Part shown: positions 1 through 11,119 of the stretch, in pieces | How positions within the stretch are numbered: position 1 is the first letter of the stretch | Layout: every line of letters starts with the position of its first letter | Assembly: GCA_023055425.1 (NCBI GenBank) | Contig: JALGPY010000004.1 | Coordinates: 113,749,504 to 113,813,503, forward strand | Source of the DNA: Linanthus parryae | Lineage: Eukaryota; Streptophyta; Magnoliopsida; Ericales; Polemoniaceae | Reading direction: 5' to 3' | DNA length: 64,000 bases | Position numbers and translations under genes: made by a program | The notes under the pieces: generated by a model | Told to the model about the DNA's origin: nothing | Databases searched by the model: none | Seen by the model: the letters and a program-made list of their open reading frames with translations, nothing else

Positions 1-1327
1 GCTTCCCAAAATCCACCGTAGACTCGAACCCTTGCATGTTGTCGTCGCACAAGATCAGTGAAGAAGCAGAAGGCTACGTGAATCTCGATAGAGCTGGATA
101 CGTCCGTCGCCGCCACAAATTCGCCAAATCGTCTCTGAGAGTAAAACATAGCGAAACTTTTTTACTATATGTTCTATACTGCGGTCCCAATATTCAAATT
201 GTGGTATCATAAATCACACCTCACACTTTTTCAAAAAACATTTTCTCAAGAAGGTGTGATCTAAGGGTTGATATTAAACTGATCTTATGGTACAAAACTC
301 ATTTCAAATTTTTAAAACTTGAATAGTCCTAATTGATTAAGTACATATGATAAAGGAGAAATTTATCGATATGCTTTTTCATTTTTTAGTGGCTTTCACG
401 AGGAGAAGTAATTGACATGTTCTGTTGGGGCTCCCACAATGAATCATGCTCTCATCAGTTTTGAATTATGTGATCAATGCTACCCGTTCTTTAAGAACTT
501 GTTTATGGATGATAACTCTATATTACAGTTATATTTCTTACATATTCTGTATCGTTTTGCTTGATTCCCGAGTTGAATATCTTAGTTTTACACTACAAAT
601 ATAGAGAAAACGTAGAAGTCTAGCTTTGAGCGTTAAATTGTTAATCATTGCGTTTCTCGTGTTATTTTATGGAATTTTGTCATGTTTGATCGCAAGAGTT
701 TTGTTTTGTGCTGTTTTGACAGGAAACGAAGCTTGGTAGATTAAGTTGAGAGGAGAAACGATCTTTGGAAATTTTCACGGGAGCTTAGGAGAAGAAGAAA
801 TCGTGAAGAAAATAAGAAACAAGTTGGAGAGGGGATTCAAGTGTAGTTTTAAGAAGTTTTTTAAACTGCACTTGGACCCCCTAATAAAAGAGTTCAATGC
901 CATAGCCAATTTTTGGAGCCAGAAGATTTTGGAACTCACTGTATTTCACGACAAGTGAGTAGATCGCAAGATCAGATTAAGATTGCATGACCTGCCCCAC
1001 TTGATCGTGTGGTATCCTGTACAAAAATGAAAGCACATCAAAAGTAAAGTAGATCATAAGATCAGCTTTTTGTGATCGTGCGATCTGCTACAAAATCAGG
1101 AGCAGATGCTACACCCAATCCTACGATATGCTCAAGTCCAAGGCATGGGTCTCTTCTTCTAAACTACGTAGTTTCACTAATTAATCCCTTACCCTAGGGA
1201 TTAATTAATACTACTACATAATTAACCAGAGGATCATTCACTCACTCATTCAAGGAATCACGTTGGAAGAAAAAGAATGAGACGAAGAACAAGGCCGAAG
1301 CCTCCATTGAAGATCTAGGATTTCATT
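1..1327. other. AT-rich flank, no supported gene
   Basis: No recognisable protein family here. A forward frame is open from about 3 to 210 without a defined start. A second short open stretch lies at 746-958 but begins at TTG. It sits between a plausible splice acceptor (TTTTGACAG ending at 722) and a plausible donor (GTGAGT at 955), so 723-954 could be an internal exon. The peptide is rich in Lys/Phe and matches nothing I know. Short AGATCGCAAGATCAG-like phrases recur between 960 and 1090. I regard this as unassigned sequence. Confidence 0.25.
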
Positions 1328-1328
1328 A

Positions 1329-1404
1329 CCTCCTCCTCCTCCTCATCCTCCTCCTCCTCCTCCTCCTCCTCTCCTCCTCCTCCTCCTTCTTCTTCTTCTT
1401 CTCT
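1329..1404. repeat. CTC/TTC microsatellite
   Basis: About 75 bp of trinucleotide repeat, first CTC/TCC with a few interruptions, then TTC. It is a pyrimidine tract on the plus strand with no coding context. Confidence 0.95.
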
Positions 1405-2589
1405 TAAATCATTCCTGGAGAAACTCCATTAATTTAGTTGGTTGACTACTCTTAGCTAAATAATCTTTGATAGTTTCTATGGAAAAGAACCTACAGTTTA
1501 TGGAATAGACAAATTTCCTAATAAGTTGTCACTGTCACCTATTGGCTGGGATGTGCTTAAATTGTACATCTTTCTCATTATCCCGTGTTTGGGTGCAAGA
1601 TAAGGAGCATGTACAAAATTAATTACCTTATCATCAAGGTATAAAACTCAAACCTAAAACTTTATACCGCATCGGGGGTTGGGTATAACTATATAAGGCC
1701 AAATAAGGGGAGGGGTGGCCTGGAAAAGACAATATTTCCTCTCTATATGTGTGTGTGTACATGTATGCGTGTACACTATCTCTACTACTATAAAATGTGA
1801 AGACACCCAAAGTGTTTAACATCCAAATTGTTTTCTTCGTTTTTTACATCTTTTACTTTTCCTAAAATGCCCCTCACATATTATAAAATTCAACATAATT
1901 TACTATCCATGTTTTAAATTCAGCCCCGCATTATTGTTAATTAGAAATGTTTTATTCGTTTTCTACATCTTTGTTATGCCGAAAGTAACCCCGAGGATAA
2001 TTATGTTCAGCATAAATTTATTGTGAATGTATTAAATTAAGTAATTTATAAGTTTTAAATCCAAAATCATGTATCCGGCTTCATTCCTACTAAATGTATC
2101 TTCCTCGCCTTCTTTTTCAAAACTCTTATCTTCTCCATTTCTTCTTCTTCTGAATGTTGAAAAATTTCTAAGTCACGAAAAAACTTCACGAAAAACATGG
2201 AGAGATATGTTAGTTGATTGCAGAAAAGAGGGATGAGCTTATTGAGTCGATTTCATTAGTCAATTTTTCTTTGTCTCTCCAATTTCCCAGTCTCATTTCT
2301 ATTCTTTATTTTCTTATATGTTTCTCCTCTTATCATTATAATTTCTCTTTGTAACCTAGGAATGCTTACTCATATTTGGATATTGGGGTTTTCGATGTAA
2401 AAGTCATATTTGCGTATGTTAGTGACTTTTAGTCCATGGATTCTTATCAATGTTGAGATTATAGACCAATAACCAATTATTTTAAATTGGTTAAGAACAT
2501 AAAAACTTATGTGAAGTTCTTCATATCAATTTTCTTATTTTTATTATGTTTCTCTTAGTTCCTGCGACTATTATAGCCACTTGTTGGGT
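1405..2589. other. AT-rich spacer with possible Helitron 5' end
   Basis: No gene seen. At 1779 the sequence reads A|TCTCTACTACTATAAAATG, which resembles the 5' terminus of plant Helitrons (TC start, insertion after A). I could not find a matching hairpin-CTAG 3' end downstream, so this is only a candidate, perhaps truncated. The rest is AT-rich with TTC-rich stretches near 2100-2160. Confidence 0.3.
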
Positions 2590-2610
2590 GGGGGGGGGGG
2601 GGGGGGGGGG
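2590..2610. repeat. Poly-G homopolymer
   Basis: Twenty-one consecutive G after GGGT. It lies just left of the place where copia-1 gag homology fades. Length is unreliable in most sequencing methods, so an assembly or sequencing effect is possible. Confidence 0.9.
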
Positions 2611-2949
2611 TTGGCAACCTCACAATTCTTACACACTTCCCGCGATTACTTAATAAACTTAATTAATTTGTTAATCAAAGCTCGTTACAAGATTGTCCTC
2701 GTGGGATTCGACAACCTGAGTACAAAAAGTACTCACCCTTCATTACTTGATCGTGCGCATGGGTTTACGTGTTGGTATATCACGGTCAAGGATCCACAGT
2801 AGTAATGCCACTATGAGTAGTAATAGCATTAGTTGTTCATGTGGCGTGATAGTGTTGGCCGGAAGCATGCCAGGTGACAACTTGACAGTCAAGTTGGCAA
2901 TTTGCCAAATCTGTTTCTCATGGCTCTTCAGCATTTTATCAGTGGCCAC

Positions 2950-4562
2950 ATATTTACTCTCCAGCCGATCAAATGGTATTGTTCTTTCTAGGAAAATTTG
3001 GATTGTAACCAATACCAATTTTGTGAACATACTCTAAGCTTCCTCCAAGAATCAGGTTTAGATTGTGTTCAGAGCCAGCAAGTTTGGTAATAACTTCCTT
3101 GGATTCTTGAATTTTCTCAGCTAGAGTAGTCCTTTGTTCCTTTAATCCATAAGATCGATGTTTTAGAGAAAAAATATGTCACTCAAAAGTGAGTTCTCAG
3201 TGACTACTCCCTTGAATTGAGTTTTCAAGGCTTTGAAATTGGTTTCCAAGGCCTTGAAATCTCTGTCAGATTTCTTCTAAGAAATTTCAAGATTCAGATT
3301 TTGACAAACAAGATGCAAGTTCTCTTTTGCTTGCTAATGAACTTTTCCCTTTAAACTCTAATTTCTTTCAGTGTTCTAAGATAATCAGAGAGGACATATG
3401 TTGGTTTTGAAATCAAACAGTATATCATTACCTCAATGTTCTTTTCAGAACGTTCATCATGCTTGGCCATAAGGAAGAGGTTGGCCTGTTCTTCTTCAGA
3501 TTCAGAATCACTTGAGGAGTCTGAGTCACTCCAAGATGCTATCATAGCCCACTTTCTCCTGTCATGGTCTTTCTTCTGAAAGTGTTTGCTTTTCTTGTGT
3601 GGACAGTCTCTAAGCAAATGTCCTTCATCACCACACTCAAAGCAATTCATTACTTTAGACTTATTACCATGGGAAGAAGATTTACCTTTGTAGTCTTTGC
3701 TACTGGAGGATTTGTGTTTATCGCTGCTGAAGTCTTTCTTTCCAAAGTTCTTCTTCATATTGAGAATTCTGGTCAAGCATTTGGAAATTAGAGCAAACGG
3801 ATCTTCATCATCATCTTCTTCATTTTCAAGGCTTTGAGATGCCATATTCTCCTTGGCCTTGATAGCTAGACTCTTTACACTTTCTGGCATTTCTCCATCA
3901 ACTTCATTCATGAAAATTTAATGCGTAAGAAGCTTTCCCTGCAAGTCATCAAGTTGAAGTGATGATAGATCTTGAGCCTCTTCAATAGAAACAGTACTTG
4001 GTTCCCATTTGGCTTTGGGAAGGCTTCACAAAATCTTCCTGACTTTCTCTTCATTGGAAAAAGATTTTCCCAAAGAGTCCAGATCGTTAACAATGTCAGT
4101 GAACCTCTTGAACGTGTCCTTGATGGACTCATCTCCATTCATTTTAAACAGTTCATACTATCTAAGAAATATGTTGATCTTTGTCTGCCTGATTTGAATA
4201 GTTCATTCAAAGGTTACCACCAATTTTTCCCATATTTCTTTAGCAGTCTTGCAACCTGAATTCCTGTTAAATTCATCTGCACTCAAAGCACAATGTAAGA
4301 GATTCATGGCTCTATAATTTATAGAATATTATTCTAACTCAGAAGCCGAAAGTGAATCCTCTATCTTGGGAGTTCTAATCCCATCTTTCTCTGTGTAGAA
4401 TGTGTGAGGAACATTCTAAATGATAGCCCACAACTCCATATCTTGATCACTAATGAAAATTTTCATCAGTTCTTTCCAGTGTACAAAGTTGTCACCACAG
4501 AAAAGAGGAGGTCTGTTACCAGCTCTTCCATGAGAGAAACCACCATCACCTACAGTACTCAT
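2950..4562 (-). pseudogene. Copia-1 gag (broken)
   Basis: Retrotransposon capsid gene. Translation likely began at the ATG at 4562-4560, shortly after the primer site. The N-terminal block contains NRPPLFCGDNFVHWKELMK, the hallmark start of copia gag. A central block (about 3911-3420) is acidic/serine-rich. It carries a zinc knuckle CFECGDEGHLLRDC (CX2CX4HX4C) that would bind element RNA. Beyond it, in a shifted frame near 3180-2960, is a coiled-coil-like stretch ending in IGIGYNPNFPR, also usual for gag of this group. Several stops and frameshifts separate the blocks, so no functional protein is possible. Confidence 0.8.
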
Positions 4563-4596
4563 AATCACCAGATGTTTAAATCTATGCAGTGATATA

Positions 4597-4609
4597 AGCT
4601 CTGGTACCA
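4597..4609 (-). promoter_or_regulatory. Primer-binding site of copia-1
   Basis: On the minus strand TGGTACCAGAGCT, close to the initiator-methionine tRNA 3'-end complement TGGTATCAGAGC. It lies 2 bases after the LTR end, the usual spacing for copia elements. Confidence 0.8.
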
Positions 4610-4611
4610 AT

Positions 4612-5825
4612 TGAAAGACTGTAATGTCGGTATTAAAGCAGGATCAATACTCTAGAAGGGGGGTTGAATAGAGTATGCCAACTTTTTGCAATCTTGTGCT
4701 AAAATAGTGGTTTCAAAGAAGTTTATAGAAAGCAGTGAGTATTTCAAGGCCTTGAAAATAAGTTTCAATTCCTTGAAATCAAAACAAATAACAAATAAAA
4801 AGATGAGAGTTTTCAAGGCCTTGAAAACCTTTCAAACCCTTGAACTGTAAACATGTTTTTTGCTGCAGATAGGCTAAGTATAGAACAACAAAATAAATGC
4901 AAGAGACACATATATTTATAGAGGTCAATCCACTTGGACCTACGTCTCTACCTCAAGGGTTTTATCCCTACAGGATTAACTCAATTCTTATTAATCAAAA
5001 GCTAAGCCCTAGATATCAAACACAGAGAGTTCCTTTACTCTGTTACAGCTTGTGGTTCTCACTAACCTATATAGTACCTGCTCTAGCTAAATGATTCAAC
5101 AAGAATTATCTATTTTTCATTTGAACAACTCACGAGAATAAGATGTAGCAAGTATTATCTAAATTATATACAAATATAGATCAGAAAGAAGAACATCGAA
5201 AACTGATGAAGCATTTGAATGTGCAGTGATCTTCTGAGGAATGGATTGAGTAAAATGAATCTTCTTCTGTGTTTCTTGTTAATTCTGAGAATGTTCTCAG
5301 TCTTTGTGTTCATGTGTCTCAGAAAATATTCAGTCATTCCCTCTTATGCAGCTTGTTTGAATAGCAGATCTTCAATATCTTCTCATAACAAAATTTCCTA
5401 AAAATTAGATGCAAATCTTGACTTGTCTAACAGCTCTTCCCAACGGCTAGTTGCTCAATATCTTCAAGGATATTGACTTCATATTGTAGTTGAGTAGATT
5501 AAGAAAGTCCATACATGTTTGTATAAGCACATAATCAATTTATTCAATCCAGTTTCCTTGTCTGCAAGAACAAAGTTCGGCAATTGGCCTTGTAAAATAG
5601 GTAATAACTTTTCCCTGAAAAAACTTGTTCAAACAGATGGATTAGCAACAGCTTAGAGCATCGAAATGATTTGTCTTTCATCATCAAAATACATATAATC
5701 AATCATAGGAGTTTGGGAATCAAATCAGGAACATAAGCTCCCCCGAAGTTCACGCTGCTTACTGCACTGTATGTTTCAAACCTTTGAAAAAAGTTTCAAG
5801 GGATTGAAACAGAAAAATTGTTTCA
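4612..5825 (-). repeat. 5' LTR of copia-1
   Basis: About 1.2 kb. In plus orientation it starts TGAAAGACTG next to the primer site and ends AATTGTTTCA, giving the terminal inverted repeat TGAAA/TTTCA. The outer end is inferred from this inverted repeat and from LINE-A sequence restarting about 25 bp later. The LTR is rich in palindromic TTTCAAGGCCTTGAAA-like motifs. No second LTR is in the window to confirm the ends. Confidence 0.65.
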
Positions 5826-5849
5826 AGCCTTTGAAACTTACTGAACTTA

Positions 5850-6930
5850 CGAAAGTTTTTCTATTTTTTCTAATATTAGCTGAAAGATGAAAAAAAATCG
5901 TGTTTCTCTCACCTTTCGTAATCCAATCCCTTTTTGATTTTTGCATCCATAAAAATCCTCTTCTCTCATAATATCATTGTACTTCTTAATGAGGTCAACT
6001 TCCAAGTGAAAAAGGCTATGGGAGAAGCTTTTAGACTAAGCCACTTGAATCCCTCTAATTATGCCCAAGAGCCACCTTTTTATGCACATTACCAAACACA
6101 TTATTATTCCAATCAATGGAATTCTTAGCCACAAACTCAAGTTTGCTAGTTACAGTTCTCCCACCATTCCAAGCATTTTTAACAACTTTCTCATACGTAT
6201 TATTTGTAGTCCACATAGCTTCAAAACGGAAATTTTTTTGACGAGCGCAGAGTTTAGGGGTAACTTCCGTGTTCACCATGATGGGTGAATGGTCAGAGTA
6301 GTTCCTAGGAAACATAGTGATGTTGAAGTCCAGGAAAATACATATCCATTCCCCCCATTGCTCATATCTCGATCGAGGCGTTTGATGGTGTTTGCAGCAC
6401 CTTGTCTATTATTCAACTAGGTGAGCGTTGGGCCAGAGCTGCCAAGGTCCACCAGATCGCAGTTACTGATGTGGTTGCAGAACTGTTGGATCCTGCCATC
6501 CCTCCTGGTTTTGACCAAACTCCTCCTCTCATTAGAGCAGGCTATGTCGTTAAATCTCCAGAAACTTGCCAGGGTTGGCTACTGCTACCTGCAATGTCTT
6601 CGAGACCCTCTCAAATCTCTTGGCGCTCTGCCGGGTTGAGGCTGGCGTAAATAGCGGATATATCCCGATCGGGGTAATTTCTCCTTTTGACATAGTATGG
6701 ATCCCCTGGTTGGTTTTATTATACACCTCCATCTCGACCGCTGAGCGGTCCCAAAACAACCAGATGCCTCCGGATCTCCCAATAGGTTCTACGAAATCAC
6801 TTCCCAGAAAGTTTAGATTAGCAAAGAAGCCACCCATAATTGCTACTTCGACTTTGGTTTCAAAAAGAGCAAACACCTCAAGTTTGTTCTCAAAGACTAA
6901 GTCCTTGAAATTCCTTCTAAAATCATCGTT
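5850..6930 (-). pseudogene. LINE-A ORF2 endonuclease domain (broken)
   Basis: Apurinic-endonuclease-like domain that nicks target DNA to prime LINE insertion. On the minus strand, from about 6900, it reads LFETKV then GRSGGIWLFWD, the conserved plant LINE endonuclease block. Later it shows the catalytic SDHSPI motif near 6295 and the following linker FRFEAMW. The linker before reverse transcriptase is recognisable to about 5850 (KGERNT-like, FFHLSANIRK). Stops and frameshifts occur throughout. The reverse transcriptase itself is absent. Confidence 0.8.
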
Positions 6931-7484
6931 ACCTGTCCCTCGACAGTTTCATAAAATCAGCTTCATGGATGACGGGACTATCTCTGAGATCTTGCCCCAT
7001 CCCCTTCTCGAGTTCACCAATGCTGAGAGTGTTTGGGCTCCCTCCACTCAGGTCTTCTCCAGATTCATCCAAGCTTCGTTGGTGAACCATGGCACCTGGA
7101 CCAAGGTCGGTTCCCTTCGTTGGTTCTCTAGGTTCAGCTCGACCCGAAGATTCCCAATCTTGTCTTCACCGTGTCTTTCAACTCCATCTTCATCTCCTCC
7201 CACAGAAGTTTCATCTTTTTTAGCGCCTTTCTGGAAACTATCCCGATTCTTCGTAAAGTCTAAAGTGAGGGGCGCGGTTGATGATGAGTTATGGTTCCAG
7301 AACTCTCCCCCCCTTTCCCAATTGAATAATTTGAGAGTTTTGATTTATTTGAATTAGTTTTTTTTGCCTTGAGGTCCCTGACGAACTTTAAAAATAAACT
7401 GATTGCCCTTCAAGACACTCATCCTGCTTCCCTCTTCTGCTCTAGGCCGTTTATCCCTCCATTTTTGGTTGCTCAGGTTATTTC

Positions 7485-8894
7485 TTAAAGTGTTGGGGCT
7501 AAAAGTTGAAGAAAAAAATTTGTCGAATGGGTTAGATAACCTGGGCTCATTCTTCTCCTTCTGAACCCCTCCATTTTGGGCCTCGTTCTGCAGTGAAGAA
7601 AATATGTTTCCTTTTGGATGTGGGCCAGTTGTTGGATTAGTTGGGTCTTTCTTTGGGCCGTCCCTCTTGTTGTTTCTCCTATCCCACTGGTGTTAGCACT
7701 TGGGTTTTTATCTTTGCTTTTCCAGAATTTCTTTTTAGGAAAATTCCAATTTCCATATTCCTCCTTGATAAACCTGCTATTCCTTACTTGTGGCCCAAAA
7801 GAATTGCCTGATTTGTTACCTTCCCCCAACGGCTCTATGTTGACGTTAGAGACTGTCACCCGCCGTTTTCGTGCATTCCATTGGCGTGCCCTCCCTGTTA
7901 ATCTTCTCCGGCTCCGGTGAACTTCCTTCGTTGGTCTGTTGAAGGGGCAGTTTGCCTTCCGGTGGTTAATCCTCCCACAATCAAAGAAAATAGTGTGAAT
8001 TGAGTCATACTCAACCTGAAACACTTTTTGTCCCATCAGGTACCGGGGAACAAGCGGTTTATCCAGATTAACTTCTATACAGAACCAGGCAAATTTTCCC
8101 ATGAGGCCGGCGATCGAGTTGATATCTCCTCTCAGGGGTTTGCCAAGAACATTAGCAATTAAATTGAGGGAATCCACATTAAAATGTTCCTACGGTAGCC
8201 CTGAAAATCTCACCCAAACGTAATTTGAGATTGGCGAGGCTTCCGACGGGGCAAAGTTTGGAATCAATTTTCTCACAGTGAGATAGTGGTCGAGAACCAC
8301 CCAAGGGCTACCGGTGTAGACCCTCAGGCGATCCTCCTCACATTCAATTTTAAAGATGAAAAAATCACAATCCTTTCACACGGTCACACGCGATTTTGTA
8401 GCTTATCTCATTACCTAGAAGTTTCACAATTAAGCAATTTTGAGTTTTCATTTGAGTCTCACTTTGAGATTCTGAGGAAAAATGAACCTCGGGGATTCTC
8501 TTGATCTCATCAGGAATTTCACCCTCTTCTTTATCTCCTTCATCACCTGAGAATTCCTCATCGATGAGAGACAGAGAATCGGAATCAGTGATAGTGTTCC
8601 CCTCTGTAAAGAAGCCTTTTATTTTCAGTGCGTTACTTAAGGCGTCCTTAAAGGACTGAGTTTCAACTTGAAATTTCTCAATAGCCATTTCTCTTTCTAG
8701 TTTAAGACCATATCTGCAAGTTTAGAACCCAGATCAAGAAATTCTTGCTTTTCAGTGAAAAGTTGGCGAGTAAACTGTTCGTGATTTCTCTGTTTCTTGC
8801 CCAGATGAACATCACTTCCATCTGGGTATAGCGAGAGGAGAGGGTTGTTGTCTTTCATGTCATCATATTCAATAGCGATTGGGTTGGTATTTTC
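7485..8894 (-). pseudogene. LINE-A ORF1 (DUF4283 + zinc knuckle, broken)
   Basis: Nucleic-acid-binding ORF1 protein of a plant L1 LINE. The first eight codons (start ATG at 26,387) lie beyond copia-2. Reading resumes at 8894. It passes an acidic N-terminal part, then a DUF4283-like domain (CLIVKLLGNEISYKIACDRV, then WVRFSGLP). A CCHC-like knuckle CGRINHRKANC follows near 7985, with its first cysteine replaced (FFDCG context). A basic region rich in Arg follows. A one-base shift near 8710 and stops near 8360 and 8180 break the frame. The remaining open segment is 8177-7485. Confidence 0.8.
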
Positions 8895-8895
8895 T

Positions 8896-9310
8896 TAAAG
8901 AATCCCTTGAAGGATTCAAAGAAATCAAATAGAAAAGAGATAAAAAACCACAAAAGGATTGAAGATGAACAAAGTTTTCATTAGAGATAAAACACCTAAA
9001 CGACGGAGAGAAAGATTAGAGAGAGGATGAATTCCACATTAACCCTAATTATCCCAACAGTATCCTTATATAATGAAGGCATACAAACGGACACCTAGAG
9101 AAGCCAATGGGTGTAATTAACACCGTTGGATTGGGAAGACAAAAGAACTTCTTCAGAGAAAGCACAAGACTTCCATCAGAATAGTTTGAAGGCAACACAA
9201 GTTCTGCAAAAAGCAGAAAGACCCCTCTTGATCTAACAAACTTCAATTTGACCTTGAGCTGGATATTCGTCTTGCAGATAAACCCTTCTGGATTGACACT
9301 TCAGCTAATA
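8896..9310 (-). repeat. 3' LTR of copia-2
   Basis: About 415 bp, paired with 25,930-26,364. In element sense it begins TATTAGCTGA and ends GATTCTTTA, so the termini are TA...TA instead of TG...CA. The preceding polypurine tract on the minus strand is TTTAAGGGAGGT (about 9311-9322). Confidence 0.9.
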
Positions 9311-9314
9311 ACCT

Positions 9315-10250
9315 CCCTTAAACTCATAGAGGTGGAGACACCATGAGATTGTTCTTCAAGGTGTGGAATTGTTGAATAGGAAGACCCTTGGTGAAGATAT
9401 CTCCCAATTTCCCTGCAGAATCACATCAAGTCACCCGTAATTGTTTTCTCAAAATCTTTTCCCTAACAAAGTGATAATCTAATTCTATGTGTTTAGTCCT
9501 AGCATGCATGATATGAATCATAGTCATGAGACTTGAAGATTTGTTATCACCATGTAAAAGAGGAGGTTCATATAAGAAAATATGTTATTCTTTAAAAAGA
9601 TATTGAAACCAACAAATTTCAGCTGCAGTTGTTCCAAGAGCCCTATATTATGCTTCTGTAGAGGATCTTGCAACAGTTGATTTTTTTTTTGCAGCCCAGA
9701 GTGCCTAAAAATAAGACAAATCCTGTTGTGTTTCTTCTATCAGTTGGGTTACCTTCCCAATCCGAATCAGTAAATGCACTAAGTTCTAATGCACTGGGTT
9801 GGTAGAGAATGCATGAGTGCTTGTGCCTTTGAGGTATCTGAGAATCCTCTTGGCACCAATCATATGAACATTGGAAGGATTATGCATAAATTGACAGAGA
9901 TGATTTACATCTAAACAAATGTCAGGTCTCGTGAATGTCAAATATTGTAATGCACCTAAAAGTTTTCTGTAGGGAGTAGATTCTGGTAATGGAATACCAT
10001 CATTAGGATGGAAATTGGAACCAGGGGAAGTAGGGGTAGGACAAGAAGTGCAGTTATACATAATGAATCTGTGCAAAAGATCATTAATATATTTGTGTTT
10101 ATGAACAAAGATACCATGTTTGGATCTATTTATCTACAAACCCATAAAATAAGTTAATTAACCAAGAGAATTCATATTGAATTCAGAGTTTAATTTTGAA
10201 ATCAAATGATGCATATAAGTGGAATCATTTCCAGTAAGTATAATGTCATC
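9315..10250 (-). pseudogene. Copia-2 RT C-terminal part and RNase H (broken)
   Basis: Second half of copia reverse transcriptase and RNase H. Near 10,240 the catalytic YVDDIILTGND is readable. The open segment 10,076-9786 holds YRKLLGALQYLTFTRPDI and AKRILRYLKGT, standard copia RT-RNase H landmarks. Further along are ALWAAKKKSTVARSSTEA (near 9690) and the HARTKHIELDYHFVREK block near 9500, the RNase H end of copia pol. It is interrupted by stops and shifts. Confidence 0.85.
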
Positions 10251-11114
10251 AACATAGAGCAAAAAATAACAATTTTGTGATTCATGTATCTAATGAACAT
10301 GGATGAATCAGCAACAGAAGAAACAAATCAAAGAGATAAGATGAAGATGGTGAATCTCTCAAACCAAGCTCTAGGAGCTTGTTTGAGATCATAAATAGCA
10401 TTGTTAAGTTTTCATACATGATGAGGAAAGTGAGGATCTTTAAATCCAGGTGGTTGTTGCATATAAATAGTTTCTTTGAAGTGACCATGAAGGAAAGCAT
10501 TTTTAACATCAAGTTGCAGAGGAGGCCATTCTTTAGAGGCAGCAATGGCAAAAATAGTTCTAACAGTAGCATGCTTAACCACAGGACTGAATGTTTTATC
10601 ATAAACCAAACCATGAGTCTGATTGAAACATTCAGTAACTAATCTATCTTTATATCTAGATATGGTGCCATTAGGACTGTATTTTGTTCTGAACACCCAT
10701 TTAGTCCCAACAACATTTGAGTTGAGAGGAGGAATAACTAGTGGCCAGATGTTTTGTTGTTTGAGGCTGGAAAATTCTTCAGACATTGGTTGAAGCCACT
10801 GAGAATGCTTTCTAGCCTCAGTGAAGCAAGTTGGATCAGTCAAGAAAGGAGATACGTCAGAGTTACCAGAGTTAGAGTGAAATCCAACAGCTTTCTTTTT
10901 AAAAATTCCAGACTTGCTTCTGGTTTGCATTGGATGTCCTTCGGCTGGTAGACTCTCATGTTCACCTCCAGGTGCTATGCCAGAGCTGGTAGGAGGGACA
11001 TCATGGACACTAAAGGACTCATCATAAAGGGCAGCTGGATGCACTTCTGGTTGTGAAGGAGAGACTTCCTGAGACTGAGGATCCTCTGAGACCTGTGTAG
11101 TTTTGTTCTCATCA
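10251..11114 (-). pseudogene. Copia-2 reverse transcriptase N-terminal part (broken)
   Basis: The open segment from 11,114 to 10,412 carries the integrase-RT linker (HPMQTRSKSGI) and the RT start (EEFSSLKQQNIWPLVIPP, GTKWVFRTKYSPNGTISRYK). It continues to LQLDVKNAFLHGHFKETIYM, the first catalytic Asp block. The frame is then shifted near 10,410. Immediately upstream it was joined to the integrase part now at 23,167. The split is exactly at the Athila target duplication GTAGG. Confidence 0.9.
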
Positions 11115-11119
11115 GTAGG
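11115..11119. repeat. Left target-site duplication of the Athila element
   Basis: GTAGG, matched by GTAGG at 23,162-23,166. A 5-bp duplication is standard for gypsy integrases. Confidence 0.9.

Larger units (their letters stand above)
2740..5825 (-). mobile_element. Copia-1: 3'-truncated Ty1-copia retrotransposon
   Basis: Minus-strand element. It consists of a 5' LTR (4612-5825), an initiator-Met-tRNA primer site (4597-4609) and a decayed gag running down to about 2950 and perhaps 2740. Protease, integrase, reverse transcriptase and the 3' LTR are absent from the window. The gag N-terminus and CCHC knuckle are typical of the Tork/SIRE side of Ty1-copia, but the lineage is inferred from motif style only. 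The element interrupts LINE-A: LINE reading resumes immediately right of the LTR at about 5850. The left boundary near the poly-G run is not defined by an LTR or target duplication, so the missing half was probably deleted. Confidence 0.75.
5850..8894 (-). mobile_element. LINE-A: L1-type retrotransposon, 3' part missing
   Basis: Minus-strand non-LTR retrotransposon with ORF1 followed by the ORF2 endonuclease. Reading stops at about 5850, just where reverse transcriptase would begin, because copia-1 inserted there. The 5' end continues at 26,365 on the far side of copia-2: joining the flanks at the shared GAAAA restores the ORF1 start. Loss of the 3' half is unlike ordinary LINE 5' truncation and is explained by the later copia-1 insertion plus deletion. 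All reading frames are broken. Confidence 0.85.

Noticed and set aside
2590..2610. Poly-G run as a biological boundary
   Set aside because: Homopolymer of this length is prone to sequencing error, and no terminal repeat or duplication supports a real element end there.
6566..7357. 263-codon plus-strand open frame
   Set aside because: Antisense of LINE-A ORF1/ORF2 sequence whose minus-strand frames hold the endonuclease motifs.
10282..10614. Leu-rich open frame resembling a membrane protein
   Set aside because: It is a shifted frame of the copia-2 reverse transcriptase; the true frame carries RT motifs.
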